The position numbers were made by a program, and so were the translations under genes. Of a stretch of DNA of 61,577 bases, positions 43,828-51,196 are shown one piece after another. This DNA is from Lewinellaceae bacterium. Its GTDB lineage: Bacteria > Bacteroidota > Bacteroidia > Chitinophagales > Saprospiraceae. Where the stretch lies: positions 1 to 61,577 of the forward strand of contig JACJYD010000008.1 in assembly GCA_020636275.1 (NCBI GenBank), written 5' to 3'. The notes beneath the pieces were generated by a model, which saw nothing but the letters and a program-made list of their open reading frames with translations, was not told where the DNA came from and did not search any database. Every line of letters begins with the position of its first letter. The stretch's first letter is position 1.

Positions 43828-44847
43828 TTAATTGGACAAATCCTCTTCGGGTTCGGGATTGCTGTAGTCCGTTCCATGCTCTTCCATTTCAACGGATATC
43901 CGGTCGTAAACGCCCATCGAAGCGTACTTATTGATGCGTTGTTCGATCCGGTCTTCCGGAGAAAGCTCCTGCAATTCGGCGATCGATTTTTTGATCTGGC
44001 GCTTCAGGATCTTGGCCATTTCTTCGGGGGCAGAATGGGCTCCGCCCGCGGGCTCCTTGATGATCCCGTCGATGAGGCCAAATTCGAACATATCGTCGGC
44101 GGTCAGTTTCAGGGCCTCGGCGGCTTGCTCTTTAAAATCCCAGCTACGCCACAGGATGGAGGAGCACGATTCGGGAGAGATCACCGAGTACCAGGTATAT
44201 TCGAGCATATAAACGCGATCGCCCAGGCCGATGCCGATAGCCCCGCCTGAAGCCCCTTCACCGATGACGATGCAGATGATCGGGACGCGAAGCTGTGCCA
44301 TTTCGAACAAATTGCGGGCGATGGCTTCCGCCTGGCCGCGTTCTTCCGCCTCGATCCCCGGGAATGCGCCGGGTGTGTCGATCAGCGTGACGACAGGGAA
44401 GTTGAAGCGCTCGGCCATTTTCATCAGGCGGAGGGCTTTGCGATAGCCTTCCGGGTTGGCCATCCCGAAATTGCGGTATTGGCGCATCTTCGTATTGACG
44501 CCTTTCTGGTGGCCAATGACCATGACCGTTTGCCCGTCAATGTTGGCCAGTCCGCCGATGATGGCTTTATCGTCCTTAAAATACCGGTCGCCGTGCAATT
44601 CGACAAACTTCTTGCACATCTGGTTGATGTAGTAAAGCGTATAGGGGCGTTCGGGATGGCGGGAGAGTTGAACCTTTTCCCAACCGCTGAGGTTGGCATA
44701 GATCTCCTTGCGGGTATTCCGGATCTTGGCTTCGAGTTCCTTGACCATGGGTTCTACGTCGAGCTCGCCCGATTCACCGACCTGTTTGATCTTATCGAGT
44801 TGCTCGTAGAGCTTTTCCAGTGGTTTTTCAAATTCCAGAAACACCAT
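43828..44847 (-). CDS. accA: Acetyl-CoA carboxylase carboxyltransferase subunit alpha
   Basis: 339 residues from ATG 44847 ('MVFLEFEKPLEKLYEQLDKI'). The frame runs to 44898, but a -7 box just beyond supports the shorter start. AccA pairs with AccD to move CO2 from carboxybiotin to acetyl-CoA. Conserved blocks are 'HPERPYTLYYI', 'GDRYFKDDKAIIGGLA', 'FGMANPEGYRKALRLMKMAE', 'LIDTPGAFPGIEAEERGQAE' and 'IGEGASGGAIGIG' (oxyanion glycines). It is unlinked to accBC at 17014-18902, the usual situation in this phylum. Confidence 0.97.
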   Translation of the reverse strand: MVFLEFEKPLEKLYEQLDKIKQVGESGELDVEPMVKELEAKIRNTRKEIYANLSGWEKVQLSRHPERPYTLYYINQMCKKFVELHGDRYFKDDKAIIGGLANIDGQTVMVIGHQKGVNTKMRQYRNFGMANPEGYRKALRLMKMAERFNFPVVTLIDTPGAFPGIEAEERGQAEAIARNLFEMAQLRVPIICIVIGEGASGGAIGIGLGDRVYMLEYTWYSVISPESCSSILWRSWDFKEQAAEALKLTADDMFEFGLIDGIIKEPAGGAHSAPEEMAKILKRQIKKSIAELQELSPEDRIEQRINKYASMGVYDRISVEMEEHGTDYSNPEPEEDLSN

Positions 44848-44911
44848 AATCCCGAGGTTTTGCAGGATGTTGCCAAAAGGGCGACACCGGTTGAGCAATG
44901 TAAAGTACCTG

Positions 44912-44919
44912 CAAAGGTA
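44912..44919 (-). promoter_or_regulatory. accA: -7 box for accA-DUF6913-dapA
   Basis: The complement reads TACCTTTG followed by CAGG, a strong TAnnTTTG match, 65 bases upstream of the accA start. Confidence 0.65.
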
Positions 44920-45001
44920 GCAAAGCGGGTTCGATTGTGGGAGGAAGGGAAAAATTTTTTAAAATTTTTCCTCAGGTCTTGCGTGAAGTCGAAAACAATC
45001 A

Positions 45002-45009
45002 TACATTTG
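45002..45009 (+). promoter_or_regulatory. -7 box for tRNA-Asp
   Basis: TACATTTG (TAnnTTTG) about 100 bases upstream of the tRNA. Between them lie imperfect AT-word inverted repeats (45030-45100, words AGTTTTTAGT and ACTCAACACT). Confidence 0.5.
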
Positions 45010-45109
45010 CATCCGCTGTTTGAGAGTGTTAAGTTTTTAGTGCTTAGTTTTTAGTTGTCTGCTTCCTATTCAACTTAAAATTAAGAACTCAACACTCAAA
45101 ACTACCAAA

Positions 45110-45183
45110 GGTCCGGTAGTTCAGTTGGTTAGAATACGTGCCTGTCACGCACGGGGTCGCGGGTTCGAGTCCCGTCCGGACCG
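45110..45183 (+). tRNA. tRNA-Asp (GTC)
   Basis: 74 bases. The acceptor stem GGTCCGG/CCGGACC pairs fully. The anticodon arm is GTGCC-TGTCACG-C with anticodon GTC at 45144-45146, and the T arm is GCGGG-TTCGAGT-CCCGT. The discriminator base is G, as expected for tRNA-Asp. CCA is not encoded. It opens the accessory segment that runs to about 53,500. Confidence 0.97.
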
Positions 45184-45196
45184 CAAAACACAGCAT

Positions 45197-45227
45197 AAGC
45201 CTGCTTCAGTCGAAGTGGGCTTTTTTG
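45197..45227 (+). terminator. Terminator after tRNA-Asp
   Basis: AAGCC-TG-CTTC-AGTC-GAAG-TG-GGCTT followed by TTTTTT. It lies inside a larger inverted repeat in which the tRNA 3' end (45169-45190) pairs with 45226-45248. The remaining bases to the Fic stop at 45483 hold a hairpin (AAATCCTTGCA, 45390-45431) but no gene. Confidence 0.8.
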
Positions 45228-45248
45228 TTTTGCGGGTCCGGACGGGAC
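45226..45248. repeat. Inverted copy of the tRNA-Asp 3' end
   Basis: The complement of 45226-45248 reads GTCCCGTCCGGACCCGCAAA plus ACA. It matches the tRNA 3' end and its flank (45169-45190) with a single-base insertion. It is inverted, so it is not a normal integration direct repeat. Confidence 0.85.
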
Positions 45249-45482
45249 CAAAATTTCACTACTTTTTTACCTGATTTTCAACTCTTTAATTTTCATCAAC
45301 CCACTTTTGGGGTCAGAAATGGGGCCATTTTTTGATGATTTACCCCCTATTTTGGCTATTTCGACTGTAAGCCGATCCATCGCGAAACAAAATTGGCAAA
45401 TCCTTGCAGGTTAACAACTTGCAAGGATTTCCTGCTTCTACAAACACAGAAAAAAACACTACTTTTCACTTGTCACCTGGTT

Positions 45483-46565
45483 CTATTCCCTCAAAATATC
45501 AAACAAGGCTTGATGGATGAACAGGGTTTCCTTCCAGATTTGACGAGTGCTTAAAACCCCTGTCCCTGCAAGTTCGTTGAGATACCGGGAGGCGGTAGGA
45601 CGGGAAACCCCGAGTTGGTCCATCACGAGTTCTATCCGGCAATAGGGCTGGATAAATAACAGTTCCAACAGATCCTTGCTGTAAATCTTTGGTTTTTCCT
45701 GCCTTATTTTTTCAAGGGTCTGATAAAACAAACTGTTGATCTGCCAGATTTTATCAATTGTTTCACGGGCGGTTACCTCAACGGCTCTGGTCGTGAAAAG
45801 CACCCAGTCTTCCCAATTTTCCCGGGTGCGAACCTCCTGCAGCAGCCGGTAATAATCTGTTTTGTGTTCTATAATAAACTTGCTCAGATAGAGCACCGGC
45901 TTGTCCAACAGGCCCTTCATGATCAGGAAAAGAACATTCAAAATGCGCCCGGTTCGCCCATTTCCGTCGTAAAATGGGTGGATGCTCTCAAACTGGTAAT
46001 GCTGAACCGCCAATTGAATGAAGGGGGAAAGGTCGTCGTCGCTATGAAGGTAATCCTCCAAGTTCTTCATCAGCCGGAGGATGGTCTCGTAATTGTCGGG
46101 GGGCGTGTAAATGGTCGCCCCGGTGGCGGCATTTTTTAATGCGGTACCGGGAAGACGTCGGATTCCGGCATTGTTCCCTTCCAAGACCTGCTGGATTTTG
46201 ACAATGGCATTGGTATTCAGAAAGCCATTTTCAGAAAGGAAACGATACCCTTCCAGCAGGGCTTCCCTGTATCGAAGCACCTCTTTGGTGGAAGGATCCA
46301 CAGCCAGCCCTTTGATAGAAAGTGCCTGATAGAGTTTATCCTGAGTCGTGATGATGTTTTCAATCTCAGAGCTGACAGTTGCTTCTTTCAAAACCACAGC
46401 GTTTAGCAAAATGGCAGGATTCGGCAAAATATTGGCTAATCCGTTTAATTCGCCAACTGCAGCAGCAGCTTTGGACACCTGCCTGAGCACCGGGACTGTT
46501 TCAAGTTGCGCCCTGGGCGGCGGCAAAAGAGGAAGATCGTTGAATGGAATTTCCGGGTTCATCAT
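45483..46565 (-). CDS. Fic-domain protein with winged-helix C-terminus
   Basis: 360 residues from ATG 46565; ATG 46562 is equally possible. The upstream TTG at 46571 falls in the promoter. The N-terminal Fic_N part carries an inhibitory helix motif 'SSEIEN' (S/TxxxEN, about residue 65), and the Fic core is 'HPFYDGNGRTGR' (about 195-206) with all catalytic residues. These enzymes AMPylate target proteins; the N-terminal glutamate keeps them off. The C-terminus ('IELVMDQLGVSRPTASRYLN') is a helix-turn-helix, so it may also bind DNA. Its promoter holds four TTTACATGA sites. It is in the segment after tRNA-Asp. Confidence 0.92.
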   Translation of the reverse strand: MMNPEIPFNDLPLLPPPRAQLETVPVLRQVSKAAAAVGELNGLANILPNPAILLNAVVLKEATVSSEIENIITTQDKLYQALSIKGLAVDPSTKEVLRYREALLEGYRFLSENGFLNTNAIVKIQQVLEGNNAGIRRLPGTALKNAATGATIYTPPDNYETILRLMKNLEDYLHSDDDLSPFIQLAVQHYQFESIHPFYDGNGRTGRILNVLFLIMKGLLDKPVLYLSKFIIEHKTDYYRLLQEVRTRENWEDWVLFTTRAVEVTARETIDKIWQINSLFYQTLEKIRQEKPKIYSKDLLELLFIQPYCRIELVMDQLGVSRPTASRYLNELAGTGVLSTRQIWKETLFIHQALFDILRE

Positions 46566-46568
46566 CCC

Positions 46569-46576
46569 CAAAGATA
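46569..46576 (-). promoter_or_regulatory. -7 box of the Fic gene, next to its start codon
   Basis: The complement reads TATCTTTG (TAnnTTTG), followed by GGG-ATGATG. With initiation about 5-7 bases downstream, the message would start at or within a few bases of the ATG, so it is probably leaderless. Confidence 0.6.
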
Positions 46577-46592
46577 GTTTGTACTTTTTGCA

Positions 46593-46656
46593 TCATGTAA
46601 AAAAAAACAACAATTCTTTACATGAGGGTCGCTTCATGTAAAGATCTTTTACATGA
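46593..46656. promoter_or_regulatory. Four-site TTTACATGA operator cluster upstream of Fic
   Basis: The 9-mer TCATGTAAA or its complement TTTACATGA is found exactly four times: 46593-46601 (forward), 46617-46625 (reverse), 46634-46642 (forward), 46648-46656 (reverse). The sites alternate direction, giving two inverted pairs, 17-80 bases upstream of the Fic -7 box. A protein with a helix-turn-helix (Fic itself?) could bind here. Confidence 0.7.
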
Positions 46657-46701
46657 CCAGTATATTTGAAGATTGCAGGGCATCTCACCGAAGGGAACTT
46701 C

Positions 46702-46770
46702 ATGACCTATATCAATATTGCCCCGGAAGACGCAATTACTGAATTCCGGAAGCATGCGTATTTTCAGTAG
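46702..46770 (+). pseudogene. Fossil coding sequence at junction 1 (PEDAxxEFRKHAYFQ)
   Basis: In the plus frame this reads 'MTYINIAPEDAITEFRKHAY' then FQ and a stop, with 'TEGNF' before it. The same peptide pattern recurs at 49428-49497 and, worn, at 52320-52372. The first two copies differ mostly at third codon positions, as if the segment once coded for protein. It is the 3' flank of the L-domain gene that ends at 46773. Unknown family. Confidence 0.5.
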
Positions 46771-46772
46771 GG

Positions 46773-48101
46773 CTACTGTTTGATAATGCGTTCGGTAATT
46801 GATCGCTGACCGTTGTTCAGTTCGATGAAATATAATCCGGTGGGGACGTTCGACAGATCGATCTCGCCATTGGTCAATTTGTGGGACAGGATCATGAGGC
46901 GGCCATTGGCATCGAGGAGACTGACACTCCATTCTGTATTGTCGGGTGTGTTTATCTTGAGGATTCCGGTGGTGGGATTCGGGAATAACTGGATTGCGTC
47001 ATTATGCATCAGAGAATCGACGGATACAGCGCAGGCGTCTTTGACCTCTTGTTGGGAGTTGCAGCCGGGAGCATTTTTGGCTATATCAGCTTTTCCTCCA
47101 TTAGCAAGATAGTCGCAGATGGGTAGGATGTTACAGGTCGTAAGTTTTGAATTGTAATTGATTTGCAAATATCCAGGAGTTGTATAATCGAGATTGTCCA
47201 GGCCATTCAGGCTCATTAGCATAGGATTGGCTGATTTACTACCATCTTCTTCTCCATAGCCAATTATTATACTCCCCCCAACAAATGTTAGGCTTTCCAA
47301 ACCACTCAAACTCGTTAACATATGGTTGCCACCTATTCGTATATCATCCTTAATAGAAATCAGGTTGTCTAATCCATTCAGACTCGTAAGCGAAGTGTAA
47401 TTCAAGTTCAGGCCTCCAATAGAGGTCACATTGTTCAAACCACTTAGGTTTTTCAGAGATTTGTTGCCGGTAGCTATTGTCAAAAGGCCACCTACGAAAG
47501 TCACATTGCCAAGACCGCTCAGGTTCGTCAAGATAGTATTGCCCCCTATGGAAATGCTCCCTCCAATGGAGGTCAAATTATCCAAACCGTCCAGGCTGGT
47601 CAGGGCTTTATTACCCACTACATATAATATTCCATTAATATATAACACATTATTCAAGCCAGTTAGGTTCGTCAAGGACTCGTTCCCGATTATTATCAAG
47701 TCATCTCCCAAGAAGGTCACATTGTCCAAGCCAATCAGATTTGTCAAACTTGGGTTGCCTTGCACAAACAAGCTCCCATTTATTGTTGTAAGGTCCTTCA
47801 GACCGCTTAGGCTCGTCAGCGCAAAATTACTTTTCATTGAGGATGAACCAATTTTCAAGTCCCCTTTAATGGAAATAATTGAATACAAACTATCCAAACT
47901 GATGATATTCTCATCAATACTTTCCTGAACAATCACACTCCCCTCAATCACCGAACACCCCGGATAATTGATGGGAAAGCTGTCGATCTGCGCCTGGGAT
48001 GAAAATGTAATGCCATCTGGCAGGCAGCCACTTTGGGAATAAAGCCCGGTCACTGCGGCCATTACGATGGCCAAGACAAGAAAGAATAGGTGCTTTTTCA
48101 T
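46773..48101 (-). CDS. Receptor-L-domain-like repeat protein with T9SS type A sorting domain (copy 1)
   Basis: 442 residues from ATG 48101 ('MKKHLFFLVLAIVMAAVTGL' signal). The conserved N-terminus 'SGCLPDGITFSSQAQIDSF' is followed by about ten 22-26-residue repeats of the form 'SLSGLxNLTTIxGSLxI'. These resemble the receptor L domain, a parallel beta-helix with LRR-like units. The C-terminal type A sorting domain has 'LFPNPTTGILKINTP', 'LDANGRLMILSH' and 'VPTGLYFIELNNGQRSITER'. Thus it is a surface protein exported by T9SS. It is noticeably more AT-rich than its paralogue at 49499. Ligand unknown. Confidence 0.85.
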   Translation of the reverse strand: MKKHLFFLVLAIVMAAVTGLYSQSGCLPDGITFSSQAQIDSFPINYPGCSVIEGSVIVQESIDENIISLDSLYSIISIKGDLKIGSSSMKSNFALTSLSGLKDLTTINGSLFVQGNPSLTNLIGLDNVTFLGDDLIIIGNESLTNLTGLNNVLYINGILYVVGNKALTSLDGLDNLTSIGGSISIGGNTILTNLSGLGNVTFVGGLLTIATGNKSLKNLSGLNNVTSIGGLNLNYTSLTSLNGLDNLISIKDDIRIGGNHMLTSLSGLESLTFVGGSIIIGYGEEDGSKSANPMLMSLNGLDNLDYTTPGYLQINYNSKLTTCNILPICDYLANGGKADIAKNAPGCNSQQEVKDACAVSVDSLMHNDAIQLFPNPTTGILKINTPDNTEWSVSLLDANGRLMILSHKLTNGEIDLSNVPTGLYFIELNNGQRSITERIIKQ

Positions 48102-48174
48102 CGCTCTATCTTTCAATGATAAAGAATCATTATTTGGGTCACGAGATACAAATTACGCTTTTATTTGGGTAGTT

Positions 48175-48182
48175 CAAATCTA
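48175..48182 (-). promoter_or_regulatory. -7 box for L-domain copy 1
   Basis: The complement reads TAGATTTG (TAnnTTTG), 74 bases upstream of the start at 48101. Confidence 0.5.
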
Positions 48183-48229
48183 ATTTCACCATCCACCACC
48201 CCACCCGCCTTGACTATTTCAACAATTTC

Positions 48230-48262
48230 TTGCAAATTGAAATTCAAACTTTCAATTTGCAA
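48230..48262. promoter_or_regulatory. 13-bp dyad just before the ATPase 1 start codon
   Basis: TTGCAAATTGAAA (48230-48242) pairs exactly with TTTCAATTTGCAA (48250-48262), loop of 7, three bases before the ATG at 48266. It could be an operator or an mRNA hairpin that covers the start. Confidence 0.55.
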
Positions 48263-48265
48263 ATA

Positions 48266-49432
48266 ATGAAACTTCCCTTATACTTTTCGCGAATACTGGA
48301 AGGAACGATTGCAGACTCTCTCGAACGCAATCCAGCAACGGCGATTTTAGGACCCAGGCAGTGCGGAAAATCCACGCTTGTCAAACACCTTCTGGAAGGG
48401 CGGGGAGATGCCATCTACCTCGACCTGGAACGACCGTCGGATATGAACAAGCTCAACGATCCGGAGTGGTTTCTGAAGACCCAGCTCGACAAGCTGGTCT
48501 GCCTGGATGAAATCCAGCGAAAACCTGAACTTTTTCCGGTATTACGGAGTTTGATCGACGGAGCCAGAAGGCCTGGCATGTATCTCATCCTGGGCTCGGC
48601 GTCCCGGGACTTGCTCAAGCAAAGTTCGGAATCGCTGGCGGGAAGGATCAGCTTCAAATCGCTGACGCCTTTCCTATGGGAAGAAATCAAGCAGCATGTC
48701 CGTCTGGAAACCTACCTCGAACGAGGCGGTTTTCCTCCGAGTCTTCTCACCCCGGATGAAGAGGGTTCGTTTGAATGGCGCCAAGACTTCATCCAAACCT
48801 TCCTCGAAAGGGACCTCTTACAATTCGCGGGGTTTATTCCAGTCACGATGAGACGCCTGTGGCAAATGCTCGCGCACTCCAACGGACAAACGGTCAATCT
48901 CAGCATGCTGGGCAAATCGCTTGGGGTGAGCCATACTACTATCCGGACCTACATCGATCTTCTGGAAGGCGCCTTCATGCTCCGGCAGGTTCAGCCTTTT
49001 GCCGGCAACACGAAAAAACGACTGGTCAAGTCCCCCAAAATCTACCTTTCCGACACGGGCATCGCTACTGCTTTGCTCGGCCTTCGGAATTTCGAACAAG
49101 CCGCGGGGCACCCGGCATTCGGAGCGCTTTGGGAGACGATGGTCTTGAATAATATGCTGGGACATTTTCCCCGGTTGGAATACACCTTTTACCGGACGAG
49201 CGAAGGTCATGAAATAGACTTCGTGGTCTCCAATGGGAATATCAGGATCGCCGTAGAATGCATAGCATCTGTGGCGCCGAAACTCACGCCGGGCAATTAC
49301 AAATCCATAGCGGACATTTCGCCTGCCGCCACGCTTGTCGTAGCCCCGGTGTCAGAAGGTTATCCAATAAAAGATGGCGTCGAGGTAGTATCAATGGAGG
49401 GGTTGGTGGAAAGGATGAGGGGAATTTCCTAA
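48266..49432 (+). CDS. AAA ATPase with DUF4143 (ATPase 1)
   Basis: 388 residues from ATG 48266; a TTG start at 48230 would sit inside the dyad and is less likely. Walker A is 'GPRQCGKST' (residues 29-37), Walker B 'LVCLDEIQ' (about 79-86) and the sensor 'LILGSASRDLL'. A winged-helix (about 215-245, 'LSMLGKSLGVSHTTIRTYI') and a C-terminal DUF4143 region follow ('KSPKIYLSDTGIATALL', 'LWETMVLNNML', 'GHEIDFVV'). The nuclease-like C-terminus has EID but the later ExK is ExC here. Biological role unknown; related ATPases are scattered accessory genes. It is divergent from L-domain copy 1. Confidence 0.88.
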   Translation: MKLPLYFSRILEGTIADSLERNPATAILGPRQCGKSTLVKHLLEGRGDAIYLDLERPSDMNKLNDPEWFLKTQLDKLVCLDEIQRKPELFPVLRSLIDGARRPGMYLILGSASRDLLKQSSESLAGRISFKSLTPFLWEEIKQHVRLETYLERGGFPPSLLTPDEEGSFEWRQDFIQTFLERDLLQFAGFIPVTMRRLWQMLAHSNGQTVNLSMLGKSLGVSHTTIRTYIDLLEGAFMLRQVQPFAGNTKKRLVKSPKIYLSDTGIATALLGLRNFEQAAGHPAFGALWETMVLNNMLGHFPRLEYTFYRTSEGHEIDFVVSNGNIRIAVECIASVAPKLTPGNYKSIADISPAATLVVAPVSEGYPIKDGVEVVSMEGLVERMRGIS

Positions 49433-49497
49433 CGTATATTAAATCGTTCCGGAGGATGCGATGGCGGAGTTCCGGAAGCATGCGTATTTTCAGTTGG
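49428..49497 (+). pseudogene. Fossil coding sequence at junction 2
   Basis: Reading 'DEGNFLTYIK' then, after one lost base, 'VPEDAMAEFRKHAYFQ'. It overlaps the last codons of ATPase 1 in another frame and abuts the end of L-domain copy 2. The 25 bases 49470-49494 are identical to 46744-46768. Confidence 0.5.
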
Positions 49498-49498
49498 G

Positions 49499-50854
49499 CT
49501 ACTGTTTGATGATGCGTTTGGTGATTGACCTTTGGCCGTCGTTGAACTCCAGGAAGTACAGTCCCACTGGCAATTCGGACAAGTCGATCCGGCCTTCCAT
49601 CAGGTGGTGGGATTGCACCACCAATTGCCCCAAAGCATCCCAAACACTCACCTCACATCCTGCATTGCCAGGCATATTAATCTGAACGACCCCGTTGCCT
49701 GGATTTGGGAATAAACGGATCTCGTTATCAATGATTTGATTGCCGGCTGATAGGGCCTGACAGGCGTTCTCCACCTCCAATTGATTAGCGCAGCCCTTCG
49801 CGTTTCCGGAAATAAGGGCATCTCCCATATCATTTTCGAGAAATGTGCATACTGCCGTGACGGAACAGATCGAGAGTTTCGAGTTGGCAGTAAGAATCAT
49901 ATACTGGATTGAAGCAGGATCCACTTGGTCGAGCCCGGCGAGACTATTCAGAAGCAGGTTTTTGGTGACCACTAATGGCCCGTCTATTCCGGCCACATTA
50001 TCCAATCCGCTCAAATTTATCAGGGAAGCATTCTCTTCTATCCGCAACTCGCCTTTCACTACGGCAAGGTTTTTCAGGGCGCTCAGGTCCGACAGGGATG
50101 CATTTTTCCGGATTTGAAGATCGCCATTGATCTCCATCAACTGGTCCAGGCCGTGGAGATTTTCCAGCGAGTCGTTTTCGGAGAGGAAAAGAAAGAAGTC
50201 TATGGAGGTCAGGCTTGCAAGCGCGCTGAGGTCTTTAAGAGATGCGTTCTCAGATATTTCCAGGCTTCCGGAAAAGTCTGCCAGGTTGTGGAGACCGTAC
50301 AGGTTTTCCAACACGCCGTTGTTAATGATCGCCAGCCCCCCATGGATGGCGGTCAAATTGGACAAGGCGCCGATGTCGGCTAGCGAATCGCTGCCCAGGA
50401 CGAGGCCATCGTCTATTGTGATCAGGTTCTCCAGTCCGCTCAGATGGGTCAGGGCATGATTCCGGTAAAGCCAGAATGTTCCGCCGACATAATTCAAACC
50501 CAACAACGCGTCGATACTTGCCAGCGCAAAGTTATCGATCAGCAAAAAATCGCCTTGTATGACATGGAGCCCCTCCAGGCCATCCAGGCTCGTCAGCACA
50601 TCATTGTTGAAAATTTTCAGGTTTCCGGCAAGGGAAGTGATCGCCGAAAGCCCCTCCAAACTCGAAATGTCGGGACCGTTAATTTTTATTTCCCCCTCAA
50701 TCACCGTACACCCCGGATAATTGATCGGGAAACTGTCGATCTGCGCTTGGGAAGTAAACGTAATGCCATCGGGCAGGCAGCCACTTTGGGAAGAAAGTCC
50801 GGTTAGTGCGGACAATACGATGGCAAATACAAGGAGTAATGGGTAGATTTTCAA
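49499..50854 (-). CDS. Receptor-L-domain-like repeat protein with T9SS type A sorting domain (copy 2)
   Basis: 451 residues. Signal 'MKIYPLLLVFAIVLSALTGL', then the same conserved start 'SGCLPDGITFTSQAQIDSF' as copy 1. About eleven repeats such as 'ALASIDALLGLNYVGGTF' and 'SLSDLSALKNLAVVKGELRI' follow. The C-terminus is a type A sorting domain ('LFPNPGNGVVQINMPG', 'VPVGLY'-like 'LPVGLYFLEFNDGQRSITKR'). The ends are close between copies while the repeat core has diverged, which suits a changing binding surface. It is GC-rich like the core genome. It ends at junction 2. Confidence 0.85.
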   Translation of the reverse strand: MKIYPLLLVFAIVLSALTGLSSQSGCLPDGITFTSQAQIDSFPINYPGCTVIEGEIKINGPDISSLEGLSAITSLAGNLKIFNNDVLTSLDGLEGLHVIQGDFLLIDNFALASIDALLGLNYVGGTFWLYRNHALTHLSGLENLITIDDGLVLGSDSLADIGALSNLTAIHGGLAIINNGVLENLYGLHNLADFSGSLEISENASLKDLSALASLTSIDFFLFLSENDSLENLHGLDQLMEINGDLQIRKNASLSDLSALKNLAVVKGELRIEENASLINLSGLDNVAGIDGPLVVTKNLLLNSLAGLDQVDPASIQYMILTANSKLSICSVTAVCTFLENDMGDALISGNAKGCANQLEVENACQALSAGNQIIDNEIRLFPNPGNGVVQINMPGNAGCEVSVWDALGQLVVQSHHLMEGRIDLSELPVGLYFLEFNDGQRSITKRIIKQ

Positions 50855-51078
50855 AGGGCTTTTTATTTTGAATATTTGCTCAATTCCATCAAAATGATGG
50901 CGTCAATTTAATAAAATTAATAAAAGTTTTAAACTGGGATATTCTCCGAATAGGAAGTTTTTTCGCATCAATACATTCAATCAATATCCTCTTCTATGCA
51001 ACTACGCAAAGTCCATAAAATCGCCTGAAACGCAATGCTGACATAGGTTTGAACACTGTGGTGGGTGGGCCATAAAAC

Positions 51079-51110
51079 ACAAAAGCCTGAGCAAACGGTC
51101 GGGCTTTTGT
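51079..51110. terminator. Orphan terminator-like hairpin
   Basis: ACAAAAGCC (51079-51087) pairs with GGCTTTTGT (51102-51110). It lies in the 342-base gap 50855-51196 between the starts of two divergent genes; no gene before it was found, so its purpose is unclear. Confidence 0.5.
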
Positions 51111-51169
51111 CGTTTAGGGCCCTTCCTTATTTTGTCGTTATTTTTAGATCTTATTCTTAAAAAAAACGT

Positions 51170-51177
51170 TATTTTTG
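51170..51177 (+). promoter_or_regulatory. -7 box for ATPase 2
   Basis: TATTTTTG followed by CG, matching TAnnTTTG, 19 bases before the ATG at 51197. The message would have a very short leader. Confidence 0.6.
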
Positions 51178-51196
51178 CGAATTAAGCCTAAATAAT

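Noticed and set aside
45169..45248. Prophage or island attachment repeat at the tRNA 3' end
   Set aside because: The copy is inverted and 36 bases away; an att site would give a direct repeat at the far end of the island, and I saw none near 53,500, nor any integrase.
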